Shown here: piece after piece, positions 7,179-15,008 of the stretch | How positions within the stretch are numbered: position 1 is the stretch's first letter | Layout: every line of letters starts with the position of its first letter | NCBI GenBank assembly: GCA_964243295.1 | Contig: CAXTEJ010000071.1 | Span: 1 to 15,046 of the forward strand | DNA: 15,046 nt | Source: CAXTEJ01 sp964243295 | GTDB lineage: Bacteria > Actinomycetota > Actinomycetes > Actinomycetales > Angustibacteraceae | Direction: 5' to 3' | The notes under the pieces: model-generated | Database searches by the model: none | What the model was told of the DNA's origin: nothing | Seen by the model: only the letters and a program-made list of their open reading frames with translations | Position numbers and translations under genes: made by a program

Positions 7179-8654
7179 GTGCACGACGTCGACACCACGA
7201 CCGGCCCGCTGTGGCTGGGGATCGACCTGGGCACCCAGGGCGTGCGCGCTGTGCTGGTCGACGGTCACGGGCGTCAGGTCGGCGCCGGCGCCGCCCCCCT
7301 CACCCGCGACGTCCGCGACGGCGTCCGGCACGAGCAGGACCCGCACGAGTGGTGGACGGCGCTGTGCAGGGCGACCCGCTCGGCCGTGGCCGGTGCCGAG
7401 GGCCGCCCGATCGGGGCGCTGGCCGTGAGCGCGACGTCCGGGACGGTGCTGCTGCAGCACCCCGACGGCTCTCCCGCGGGCCCTGCCCTGATGTACGACG
7501 ACGCCCGCGCGGCCGACCACCTCGCGGCGGTGCACCGGGCCGGTGGCGAGCTCTGGCAGCAGCTGGGCTACCGCGTGCAGGCCAGCTGGGCACTGCCCAA
7601 GCTGGTGTGGCTGCAGCGCTCGGGCGCTCTCGGCCACGGCACGGTCGTCGCCCACCAGGCCGACCACATCACCTCCCGGCTCGCCGGGCGCCGCACCGCG
7701 GGCGACACGAGCAACGCGCTCAAGACCGGCTACGACCTGATCGGCCGCACCTGGCCGCGAAATGTGCTCGCCGCGCTCGCGATCGACACCGGGCTGCTGC
7801 CGGACGTCGTCCTGCCGGGCCGCGTCGTCGGCCACGTCGGCGCCGCGGCAGCCGCTGACAGCGGCATCCCCGAGGGCACCGAGATCCGGGCCGGCATGAC
7901 CGACGGGTGCGCGGCGCAGGTCGCGGCCCGAGCGCTGCGCCCGGGCTCGTGGAGCAGCGCCCTCGGCACCACGCTCGTGGTCAAGGGCGCGACGACGCAG
8001 CTGCTGCACGACCCGACCGGGGCGGTCTACTCCCACCTCAACCCCGACGGCGGCTGGCTGCCGGGCGGCGCGAGCAGCACCGGCGCCGGCACGGTGGCGC
8101 GCGACTTCGCCGGGGCCGACCTCGGCGCGCTGACGGCCGAGGCGGCGCAGCACCTCCCGTCCCCCGGCGTCACCTACCCGCTGGCCGGGCACGGCGAGCG
8201 GTTCCCGTTCGTCGCCCCGACGGCTCGAGGCTTCACGACCGAGGCCGAAGGCACTGCGGCGCAACGGTTCGCGGGCGTGCTGCAGGGCGTCGCGCTGACC
8301 GAGCGGCTCGCGTACGAGGTGCTGGGCTCGCTCGGTGCCGACGTCAGCGGGCCGGTGACCCTCAGCGGCGGCGCGACCGGCAACGAGCTGTGGAACCAGC
8401 TGCGCTGCGACGTGCTGGGCCGACCCGTGCTCGTGCCCGAGTCGGTCGAGGCGGCGCTCGGCATGGCCGTGCTCGCTGCGGCCCCGGACGGCCGCCTCGC
8501 CGCCACCGCGGAGGCCATGGTGCGCATCGAGCGCCGCTACGAGCCCGACCTCGCGGCCGGCGAGCGGTACGCCGAGGCCTACCAGCGGTTCGTCGCGGCC
8601 CTCGCCGACCGCGGCTGGCTCGACCGCGACCGGCTCACGGCGGTGACGCGGTGA
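7179..8654 (+). CDS. FGGY-family carbohydrate kinase (second copy)
   Basis: This is an ATP-dependent sugar or polyol kinase of 491 residues, a normal length. The GTG at 7179 has GGAGG at 7169-7173. Seen: LGIDLGTQG (D16, phosphate loop), a Ser/Thr-rich turn SATSGT in place of the usual TGQ-type turn, MYDDARAAD (residues 105-113), AGDTSNALKTGYD, GMTDGCAAQVAA with D242 as probable catalytic base, SALGTTLVVKG, and LSGGATGNELWNQLRCDVLGRPV in the ATP-binding half. It differs strongly from the first kinase, so the two are not a recent duplication and probably act on different substrates or steps. Its SALGTTLVVKG stretch recalls D-ribulokinase-like FGGY members; that is a resemblance only. It is preceded by its own operator-like promoter, and its stop overlaps the next start (GTGA, 8651-8654). 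If the first kinase is inactive, this may be the only working kinase. Confidence 0.88.
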   Translation: MHDVDTTTGPLWLGIDLGTQGVRAVLVDGHGRQVGAGAAPLTRDVRDGVRHEQDPHEWWTALCRATRSAVAGAEGRPIGALAVSATSGTVLLQHPDGSPAGPALMYDDARAADHLAAVHRAGGELWQQLGYRVQASWALPKLVWLQRSGALGHGTVVAHQADHITSRLAGRRTAGDTSNALKTGYDLIGRTWPRNVLAALAIDTGLLPDVVLPGRVVGHVGAAAAADSGIPEGTEIRAGMTDGCAAQVAARALRPGSWSSALGTTLVVKGATTQLLHDPTGAVYSHLNPDGGWLPGGASSTGAGTVARDFAGADLGALTAEAAQHLPSPGVTYPLAGHGERFPFVAPTARGFTTEAEGTAAQRFAGVLQGVALTERLAYEVLGSLGADVSGPVTLSGGATGNELWNQLRCDVLGRPVLVPESVEAALGMAVLAAAPDGRLAATAEAMVRIERRYEPDLAAGERYAEAYQRFVAALADRGWLDRDRLTAVTR

Positions 8655-9301
8655 CCGACTCCACCCTCCTGGTGCTCTCGCGCCACGGCCAGACCGTGTG
8701 GCACCGCGAGAACCGCTACGCCGGCACCAGCGACATCGACCTGACCGCGGCCGGCGGGCAGCAGGCGGCGCAGCTGGCGCGCTGGACCGCCGAGCACCGC
8801 CCCGACGTGGTCGTCAGCTCACCCGTGCGCCGGGCCCTCGAGACCGCACGGCCGAGCGCGGAGGCGGTGGGGCTGCAGCCCGTCGTGGTGGAGGGGCTGC
8901 GGGAGGTGCACTTCGGGCTGGCAGAGGGCCGCACCCTCGACGAGCTCGCCGGCGACGACGCCGCCATGGTCGACCGCTTCCGCAGCGACCCCGTCGGCCA
9001 CCCGTTCCCCGGGGCCGACCCGCCGGGCGACGCCGCCGACCGCGGCGCCGCGGCCCTGCGTTCGATCGCCGCTGCCCACCAGGGCTGCCACGTGCTCGTC
9101 GTCGCCCACAACACCCTGCTGCGGCTGTCGCTGTGCCGGCTGCTCGGCATCGACGTGAACCGCTACCGCACCGTCTTCCCCCGCCTCGACAACGGCACGC
9201 TCACCTCCCTGCGCCTCGCGCCGGACGGCACCGCGTCGCTGCTGTCGTTCAACGTCCCGCTGCCACCCGACGTCTCCGGCACCGCCCGCCACGGTCCCTG
9301 A
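8651..9301 (+). CDS. Histidine phosphatase superfamily protein (phosphoglycerate mutase-like)
   Basis: Branch-1 histidine phosphatases form a phosphohistidine intermediate and act as phosphatases or mutases on small phosphorylated molecules. The GTG at 8651 overlaps the kinase stop by four bases. The 216-residue product begins with LVLSRHGQTVWHREN (nucleophile H12). It continues with SSPVRRALETA, LREVHFGLAEG (acid/base candidate E85) and VVAHNTLLRLS (second catalytic His, H153). Length and motifs fit cofactor-dependent phosphatases of the CobC/GpmB/phosphoserine phosphatase type better than the glycolytic mutase, which is longer. Tight coupling to a sugar kinase suggests it handles a phosphorylated intermediate of the same pathway, or relieves sugar-phosphate build-up (inference). 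The true substrate cannot be told from sequence. Confidence 0.85.
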   Translation: MTDSTLLVLSRHGQTVWHRENRYAGTSDIDLTAAGGQQAAQLARWTAEHRPDVVVSSPVRRALETARPSAEAVGLQPVVVEGLREVHFGLAEGRTLDELAGDDAAMVDRFRSDPVGHPFPGADPPGDAADRGAAALRSIAAAHQGCHVLVVAHNTLLRLSLCRLLGIDVNRYRTVFPRLDNGTLTSLRLAPDGTASLLSFNVPLPPDVSGTARHGP

Positions 9302-9380
9302 GACCGTCGGCCGACGCTGGCCACCGCACACCACCCGACCGACCGCCCCGCTTGCGCGCGGCACCTGCCTGCCCGTACGC

Positions 9381-9407
9381 CCCCGCCGCCACACCGGTGC
9401 GGCGGGG
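9381..9407. other. GC-rich perfect stem-loop before the binding-protein gene
   Basis: CCCCGCCGC (9381-9389) pairs perfectly with GCGGCGGGG (9399-9407) over a 9-base loop that itself contains most of CACCGGTG. It lies 80 bases after the phosphatase stop and 37 before the binding-protein ATG, in a 142-base gap. It has no T-tract. Options are a terminator-like or attenuator structure, a processing/stabilising stem that sets ABC transporter expression apart from the enzymes, or simple GC-rich chance. Confidence 0.4.
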
Positions 9408-9443
9408 CCAGACCCGTCGACGACGGCCACCCGAGGAGCACCC

Positions 9444-10553
9444 ATGACGACCACCCTCTCCACCACACCCCGGCGCGCGATCGCCGCCGCAGGCATCGTC
9501 TCCCTCGCAGCCGCCGCGCTGGCCGGCTGCGGATCCAGCTCGTCGTCGACCGGCTCGGACGGCGGTGGCAGCGGTGGCGGCGGCTCCGACTCGGCCAAGA
9601 TCGCGTTCCTGATGCCCGACATCGCCTCCACGCGGTACGAGCTCTACGACCGCCCGCTGTTCGAGGCCAAGATGAAGCAGCTGTGCCCGTCGTGCGAGGT
9701 CGTCTACAGCAACGCCGACGCCGACGCCGCGACCCAGCAGCAGCAGGCCAACTCCGCTCTCGCCCAAGGGGTGAAGGTCATCGTGATCGACCCCGTCGAC
9801 TCGGCGGCCGCAGCGACGATCGTCAAGTCGGCGCAGTCGCAGAACGTGCCGATCATCGCCTACGACCGGCCGATCCCCGCCGCGCCGCCGAGCTTCTACG
9901 TGTCGTTCGACAACGAGAAGATCGGCGCCCTCATCGCCCAGTCGCTGGTCGACCACCTCAAGGAGACCAAGGCGACCGGCGGCCTGCTGCAGATCAACGG
10001 CTCACCCACCGACGCCGCCGCCGGGCTCATCAAGAAGGGCGTCCACTCGGTCGTCGACGCGAGCGGCATGCCGCTGCTGGCCGAGTTCGACACCCCGGCG
10101 TGGGACCCGCCCAAGGCGCAGGACTGGGCCAGCGGCCAGATCACCCAGTTCGGGCCGAAGATCGCCGGCGTGGTCGCCGCGAACGACGGCACCGGCGGCG
10201 GGGCCATCGCGGCGTTCAAGGCCGCAGGCGTCAACCCCGTCCCGCCGATCACGGGCAACGACGCCGAGCTCGCCGCGGCGCAGCGCATCGTCAGCGGCGA
10301 CCAGTACAACACCATCTCCAAGCCCATCAAGATCGTCGCCGAGGCCGCCGCGACCGTCGCCGACCAGTTCCGCCAGGGCAAGAAGCCGACGTCCACCACG
10401 ACGCTGTTCAACACGCCGTCCCAGCTGTTCGTCCCCACCGTGGTGACGCAGCAGAACATCAAGGAGGTGCTCGTCGACAGCGGCGCGTTCAAGGCCTCCG
10501 ACGTGTGCACGGCCGCCTACGCCGCGGCCTGCAGCAAGCTCGGCATCGGCTGA
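9444..10553 (+). CDS. Sugar ABC transporter substrate-binding lipoprotein (XylF/CUT2-like)
   Basis: This extracytoplasmic receptor captures the sugar and delivers it to the permease. The ATG at 9444 follows GAGGAG (9433-9438). The 369-residue protein has a lipoprotein signal ending in LAGC (C29 is the likely lipidated Cys). A flexible Ser/Gly tract follows to about residue 49, then a periplasmic-binding-protein type I fold starting IAFLMPDIASTRYELYD. NADADAATQQQQ and VKVIVIDPVD are typical of the xylose/ribose-binding (Peripla_BP_4) group, as is the later VVAANDGTGGGAIAAFKAAG. Unusual features are two Cys pairs in the exported part: CPSC (C81, C84), and C355 and C363 near the C-terminus, which could form disulfides. 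The ATPase starts four bases after its stop. The ligand is probably a monosaccharide or related polyol; identity unknown. Confidence 0.9.
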   Translation: MTTTLSTTPRRAIAAAGIVSLAAAALAGCGSSSSSTGSDGGGSGGGGSDSAKIAFLMPDIASTRYELYDRPLFEAKMKQLCPSCEVVYSNADADAATQQQQANSALAQGVKVIVIDPVDSAAAATIVKSAQSQNVPIIAYDRPIPAAPPSFYVSFDNEKIGALIAQSLVDHLKETKATGGLLQINGSPTDAAAGLIKKGVHSVVDASGMPLLAEFDTPAWDPPKAQDWASGQITQFGPKIAGVVAANDGTGGGAIAAFKAAGVNPVPPITGNDAELAAAQRIVSGDQYNTISKPIKIVAEAAATVADQFRQGKKPTSTTTLFNTPSQLFVPTVVTQQNIKEVLVDSGAFKASDVCTAAYAAACSKLGIG

Positions 10554-10557
10554 GGCG

Positions 10558-11382
10558 ATGACCACCACGACCTCCGCCACGACTCCCGCGCGCACAGCCC
10601 AGCCGCTGAGCCTGCGGGGCATCAGCAAGAGCTTCGGTGCCGTGGCCGCCCTCACCGACATCGACCTCGACGTCTCGCCCGGGGAGGTCGTGGCGGTCGT
10701 CGGTGACAACGGTGCCGGCAAGTCGACGCTCGTGAAGGTGCTGGCCGGCGTCCACGCCGCCGACCACGGCACCATCGCGTTCGGCGGCGCTCCGGTGACG
10801 ATCCCGACACCCGCGGCCGCTCACGACCTCGGCATCGCCACCGTCTTCCAGGACCTCGCGCTGTGCGAGAACCTCAACGTCATCGACAACCTGTTCCTCG
10901 GCCAGGAGCTGCGCCGGCTGCGGCTGGACGAGGTGCGCATGGAGACCCGCTCGTGGGAGCTGCTGCGCCAGCTGTCGGCGAAGATCCCGACCGTGCGCGT
11001 GCCCGTCGCGGCGCTGTCGGGTGGCCAGCGTCAGACCGTCGCGATCGCCCGGTCGCTGCTCGGCGACCCGCGGATCATCATCCTCGACGAGCCGACCGCG
11101 GCCCTGGGCGTGGCCCAGACCGCCGAGGTCCTCAACCTGATCGAGCGACTGCGCGAGCGGGGGCTCGGCGTGATCATGATCAGCCACAACATGGAGGACG
11201 TGCGGGCTGTCGCCGACCGCGTCGCGGTGCTGCGGCTGGGGCGCAACAACGGCGTCTTCGACGTCGCCACCGTCTCGGCGGAGGAGATCGTCGCCGCCAT
11301 CACCGGCGCCACCGACAACGTCGTCTCGCAGCGGTCGGCCCGCCGGCGCGGCGCGACCACCGCGACCGAGGAGACCTCATGA
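10558..11382 (+). CDS. Sugar ABC transporter ATP-binding protein, single nucleotide-binding domain (FrcA-like)
   Basis: This cytoplasmic ATPase powers the importer. Its 274 residues contain one complete cassette: Walker A GDNGAGKST (residues 49-57), Q-loop Q98, signature LSGGQRQ (153-159), Walker B IIILDEPT (173-180) and switch H210 (ISHNM). The end of the cassette reads ADRVAVLRLGRNNG. RbsA/XylG/AraG proteins of this importer class are tandem two-domain proteins of about 500 residues. This one matches the shorter FrcA-type, so it presumably works as a homodimer. An Arg-rich tail follows residue 255. The start is four bases after the binding-protein stop, with a poor ribosome binding site (GAGGCG too close), implying translational coupling. 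The stop overlaps the permease start (ATGA). Confidence 0.9.
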   Translation: MTTTTSATTPARTAQPLSLRGISKSFGAVAALTDIDLDVSPGEVVAVVGDNGAGKSTLVKVLAGVHAADHGTIAFGGAPVTIPTPAAAHDLGIATVFQDLALCENLNVIDNLFLGQELRRLRLDEVRMETRSWELLRQLSAKIPTVRVPVAALSGGQRQTVAIARSLLGDPRIIILDEPTAALGVAQTAEVLNLIERLRERGLGVIMISHNMEDVRAVADRVAVLRLGRNNGVFDVATVSAEEIVAAITGATDNVVSQRSARRRGATTATEETS

Positions 11383-12638
11383 CGTCCGTGCGAGGCACCG
11401 ACACCTCTGTGCCCGTGGCCACCGACCGGCAGGACGAGCGGCTGCGCGAGCAGAGCGGGCTGCGGGGAGAGGGAGCGGCGTTCGTCGACCGGCTGCGCTC
11501 AGGTGACCTCGGCGTCCTGCCGGTCGTCGCGGGGCTGGTCATCATCTGGGGCGTGCTGCAGGCACTGAACTCGGTGTTCCTGTCGAGCGCGAACCTCGGC
11601 AACCTGCTGATGGAGAGCGTGCCGGTCGGCATCATCGCGCTCGGCATCGTCTGCGTGCTGCTGGTCGGGCAGATCGACCTGTCGGTCGGGTCGGTCAGCG
11701 GCCTGTCGTCGGCTCTGCTCGCCGTGACCTTCGTCGACCGCGGCTGGCCGGTCTACCTCGCGATCGCCGCGTCGGTGCTCACCGGCTCGGTCATCGGCTG
11801 GGTCTACGGCCAGGGCTTCAACCGGCTGGGCATCCCGACGTTCGTCATCACCCTCGCCGGGCTGCTGGGGTTCCTGGGTCTGCAGCTGTTCGTCCTCGGC
11901 ACCAAGGGCTCGATCAACCTGCCGTTCGACTCCGGCCTGGTGAGCTTCGCGCAGCTGTCGTTCGTGCCGCCGTGGCTGTCCTACCTGCTCGTCGTGCTCA
12001 CCGCCGGCGCCACCTTCGCCGCGGCGTACGGCCGGGCCCGTGAGCGCCGTGCCGCCGGCCTGTCGGCCCGGCCGGTGCTCGCCATCGCCCTGCAGTCGGG
12101 CCTGATGCTCGTGCTGCTGCTGGGTGCGGTGTGGTTCCTCAACCGCGGCCGCGGCGTCGGCTGGATGTTCGTCTTCTTCGTGGTGCTCGTCGTGTGCATG
12201 AACTACGCGCTGACGCGCACCCGGTGGGGCCGCTCAGTCTACGCCGTCGGGGGCAACGCCGAGGCGGCCCGCCGCGCCGGCATCAACGTCAACCGGGTCT
12301 ACACCTCGACGCTGGTGCTGTGCTCCACCCTCGCCGCGGTGGGCGGGGTGCTCGCCGCGTCACGGCTGGCCGCCGCCAACCAGGGCAGCGGTGGCGGCGA
12401 CGTCAACCTCAACGCGATCGCGGCCGCGGTGATTGGCGGCACGAGCCTGTTCGGCGGGCGCGGCACGGCGTACTCGGCGCTGCTGGGCGTGCTGGTGATC
12501 CAGTCGATCTCCAGCGGGCTCACCCTGCTGAACCTCAGCTCGTCCTTCCGATTCATGGTCACCGGGCTGGTGCTGGTGCTCGCCGTCGGTCTCGACTCGG
12601 TGTCACGGCGGTCGCGCAGCGCTCACGGGCGCGGCTGA
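11379..12638 (+). CDS. Sugar ABC transporter permease (BPD_transp_2, XylH/FrcC-like)
   Basis: This is the membrane channel subunit of the sugar importer, 419 residues. The ATG at 11379 overlaps the ATPase stop by four bases, and GAGGAG at 11368-11373 lies inside the ATPase gene. After a hydrophilic N-terminus of about 45 residues come multiple hydrophobic segments (for example 46-62, 83-97, 123-141, 153-174, 198-216, 235-254 and 261-277, plus more to residue 410). Family motifs are VGQIDLSVGSVSG (96-108), the coupling loop GRSVYAVGGNAEAARRAGI (284-302), and AAVIGGTSLFGGRGT. A charged loop near 218-231 sits between two helices. Only one permease gene is present, so it should homodimerise, in line with the single-domain ATPase. 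It ends the operon, 31 bases from a convergent gene. Confidence 0.9.
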   Translation: MTSVRGTDTSVPVATDRQDERLREQSGLRGEGAAFVDRLRSGDLGVLPVVAGLVIIWGVLQALNSVFLSSANLGNLLMESVPVGIIALGIVCVLLVGQIDLSVGSVSGLSSALLAVTFVDRGWPVYLAIAASVLTGSVIGWVYGQGFNRLGIPTFVITLAGLLGFLGLQLFVLGTKGSINLPFDSGLVSFAQLSFVPPWLSYLLVVLTAGATFAAAYGRARERRAAGLSARPVLAIALQSGLMLVLLLGAVWFLNRGRGVGWMFVFFVVLVVCMNYALTRTRWGRSVYAVGGNAEAARRAGINVNRVYTSTLVLCSTLAAVGGVLAASRLAAANQGSGGGDVNLNAIAAAVIGGTSLFGGRGTAYSALLGVLVIQSISSGLTLLNLSSSFRFMVTGLVLVLAVGLDSVSRRSRSAHGRG

Positions 12639-12669
12639 CCGACCCGGATCTGCGCCGAGCGTGCATCCA

Positions 12670-14862
12670 TCATGTGGCAGGGCTGGGGGCCGGGACGGGG
12701 TCGACCGGCGTCAGCCCCGGCTCGCTCCCAGCGGGCGCGAGCGGCGAGGGTGCCACCCGCAGGACCCTCGCCAGACCGGCCGGCAGCCACCAGTTCCAGC
12801 GCCCGAGCAAGCTGACCAGCGCGGGCACGAGCAGGGCGCGCACGAGCGTGGCGTCGATCAGGATGCCGACGCCGAGAGCCGTGCCCAGCACCTTGATGTC
12901 CGTGCCCGGGGAGGAAGCCAGGGCCGCGAAGGAGAAGAACAGGATGAGCGCCGCCGACGTGACCAGCCGCCCGGTGCGGCCGAGGCCGGTGACGACGGCC
13001 TGCGCGGTGCTGCCGGACTCGTCGTACTCCTCACGCATGCGGGCGAGGATGAACACCTCGTAGTCCATCGACAGGCCGAACAGGAACGCGAAGATGATCA
13101 CCGGCAGCCAGAAGGTGATGGCGCCCGTCGCCGAGACGCCGAAGACCGCGTTCGAGCCGTGCCCGTGCTGCCAGAACCAGGTGACGGCCCCGAACACCGC
13201 GGCGAGTGACACCAGGTTGAGCAGCACCGCCTTGATGGGCAGCAGCAGCGAGCGGAACGTCCGCACCAGCAGCACGAAGGTGATTAGGGCGATGATGGCC
13301 AGCACGTACGGGAAGTTGTCGTACACAGCTCGGAAGTAGTCCTGCACGACGGCGCCGGTGCCGGCCACGCCGACCGCGCCGTCCGTGCCGTCCTCGACCG
13401 CCGTGCGCACCGCGTCGACCACGCCGTTGCTGTCGCTGTCGACGGTCTCTCCCGCTGGGACGACGTCGATGAGCGTCAGGCCGTCTCGCTCGCCGCCGAC
13501 CGAGGCCATGCGCACCCCAGGGGCACCGGATGCGGCGCTGACGGCTGCGTCTGCCTGGTCCGGCGCGACGAGAACCTCGATCGGGGTGAGCACCCCGGTG
13601 CCGACTCCGCCGGTCTTCAGCAGCCGCAGCGTGTCGAACGCCGGTCCGCTGCGGGCCAGCGACTGAGTGCCCGTCTGGCCGATCTTGAGTCCGAGCACCG
13701 GGGCGGTGACCACACCGAGGACGACCAGGGCGACCCCGGCCGCGAGCCACCGCCGGCGCACGATCATCCGCGACCACGCCGACCAGCCGCGCGCCGCCAC
13801 CGCGTCGTGCCGGATCCGCGGCCAGTCGACCCTCGGGCCGAACCTCGACAGCAGCGCCGGCAGCAGCGTGAGCACCACCGCGACGCTGACCAGCGGGATG
13901 AGCATCCCGCCCAGGCCCATGCTGCGCAGGAACGGCACGGGCACGACGATCAGCGCCAGCAGGCTGATCGCCACCGTGACGCCGGAGGCCAGCACCGCGT
14001 GCCCGGCCGTCTGCACCGCCACGACCACGGCCTCGTCGTTCGAGCGCCCGTGGGCGCGCTCCTCGCGCCAGCGCGACACCAGCAGCAGCGAGTAGTCGAT
14101 CGCGACGCCGAGGCCCACGAGGGCGATGAGGAACTGCACGACGAAGCTGACGTCGGTCAGGTACGTCAGCCCGAGCACCAGCAGGAACGTGGTGAGGATC
14201 GAGAAGGCGGCGATCATCAGCGGCACGAACGCCAGGAACGAGGCGAAGACGAACGCCAGCACGGCCAGTGCGCCCAGCGCACCCAGCAGGGTCTCGAGCA
14301 GGACGCTCGGCCCCTCGGTCTCGCCCCCGGCCGAGAGCAGGTTGTACGACGTGAGGCCCGCCGTGAGCCCGGCCTGCTCGGCGGCGGTGGTGAGGGCCGG
14401 CCCGACCTGCTGCTCGATGCCCGCCTCGAAGCCGCGCGGCTCCGGGCCCTGGACCAGCGCGAAGGTGCTGCGTCCACCATCGGTGACGAAACCGGGGTTG
14501 CCGGTGCTGGCCAGGTCGACCACCCGCACCTGCGGGACGGCAGCACGCACCGCGTCGAAGACCCTCGCGATGTCGGCCGAGCGCTCCTGCACCGTGCTGC
14601 CCTCGGGCACCTGCACCACGGGCACGAGGGTGTCGGCGCTGCTCGTGCCGAACGCCTCGACCATCTGCTGCTCTGCGGTGTAGCCGGGCTGACCGGGGAG
14701 CGAGAAGTCGAAGGTCAGCCGGTCGGTCACCGTGCCGGCCGAGGCCCCACCGGCCACGAGCAGCACCAGCCAGACGACGCCGACGACCAGACGGTGACGC
14801 AGCACGAGCCGCGCCAGACGTTCGAGCCCGCTCACCCTGGCACTGTTCCCGTCGGGCGGCAT
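12670..14862 (-). CDS. MMPL/RND-family membrane transporter
   Basis: MMPL proteins are proton-driven RND-type exporters; in actinomycetes they export lipids, siderophores or toxic compounds. With the ATG at 14862 the product is 730 residues. It shows the family's duplicated layout: helix 1 at about 24-44, an external loop to about 188, a helix block at 188-340, a linker, a helix at 373-392, a second external loop to about 515, and a helix block at 517-687. The paired proton-relay residues are visible in GLGVAIDYSLLL (D256-Y257) and GLSMDYEVF (D600-Y601). The C-terminal tail is short and Pro-rich. The start is uncertain: no good ribosome binding site precedes 14862, the GTG of VSGLERLARL (14835) is possible, and an upstream TTG (14982) would add 40 Arg-rich residues that look non-coding. 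The substrate is unknown and no link to the sugar locus is evident. Confidence 0.88.
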   Translation of the reverse strand: MPPDGNSARVSGLERLARLVLRHRLVVGVVWLVLLVAGGASAGTVTDRLTFDFSLPGQPGYTAEQQMVEAFGTSSADTLVPVVQVPEGSTVQERSADIARVFDAVRAAVPQVRVVDLASTGNPGFVTDGGRSTFALVQGPEPRGFEAGIEQQVGPALTTAAEQAGLTAGLTSYNLLSAGGETEGPSVLLETLLGALGALAVLAFVFASFLAFVPLMIAAFSILTTFLLVLGLTYLTDVSFVVQFLIALVGLGVAIDYSLLLVSRWREERAHGRSNDEAVVVAVQTAGHAVLASGVTVAISLLALIVVPVPFLRSMGLGGMLIPLVSVAVVLTLLPALLSRFGPRVDWPRIRHDAVAARGWSAWSRMIVRRRWLAAGVALVVLGVVTAPVLGLKIGQTGTQSLARSGPAFDTLRLLKTGGVGTGVLTPIEVLVAPDQADAAVSAASGAPGVRMASVGGERDGLTLIDVVPAGETVDSDSNGVVDAVRTAVEDGTDGAVGVAGTGAVVQDYFRAVYDNFPYVLAIIALITFVLLVRTFRSLLLPIKAVLLNLVSLAAVFGAVTWFWQHGHGSNAVFGVSATGAITFWLPVIIFAFLFGLSMDYEVFILARMREEYDESGSTAQAVVTGLGRTGRLVTSAALILFFSFAALASSPGTDIKVLGTALGVGILIDATLVRALLVPALVSLLGRWNWWLPAGLARVLRVAPSPLAPAGSEPGLTPVDPVPAPSPAT

Positions 14863-14988
14863 GGAAGAAACCCTAGGGGACCCCCGGCGCAGTCGCCGCC
14901 GCGGCGCGAAGAGGCCACCTGCTGTTCGCCGTCCGTCGTCGCGGTCACCCATGGTGGCGGTCGAGCGGCGCCCGAAGGTCAACCAGTG

Positions 14989-15004
14989 GGGCTGCGCGCA
15001 GCCC
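14989..15004 (-). terminator. 16-bp perfect palindrome, possible terminator of a minus-strand gene
   Basis: GGGCTGCGCGCAGCCC is perfectly self-complementary. If a minus-strand gene ends at 15009 (see next entry), the palindrome begins five bases after its stop, where a terminator would lie. There is no T-tract, and the tight loop would reduce the stem to about six pairs. Confidence 0.3.
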
Positions 15005-15008
15005 TCGG

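Noticed and set aside
9536..9595. Ser/Gly codon repeats after the lipobox
   Set aside because: This is an ordinary flexible linker after a lipoprotein anchor, not a DNA repeat element.
12639..12669. Terminator between the convergent permease and MMPL genes
   Set aside because: The 31-base gap shows no stem of useful length. Termination signals may lie inside the coding ends or be Rho-dependent.
14863..14982. N-terminal extension of the MMPL protein to the upstream TTG
   Set aside because: The extra 40 residues are Arg-rich and unlike MMPL N-termini, which normally start shortly before the first helix.
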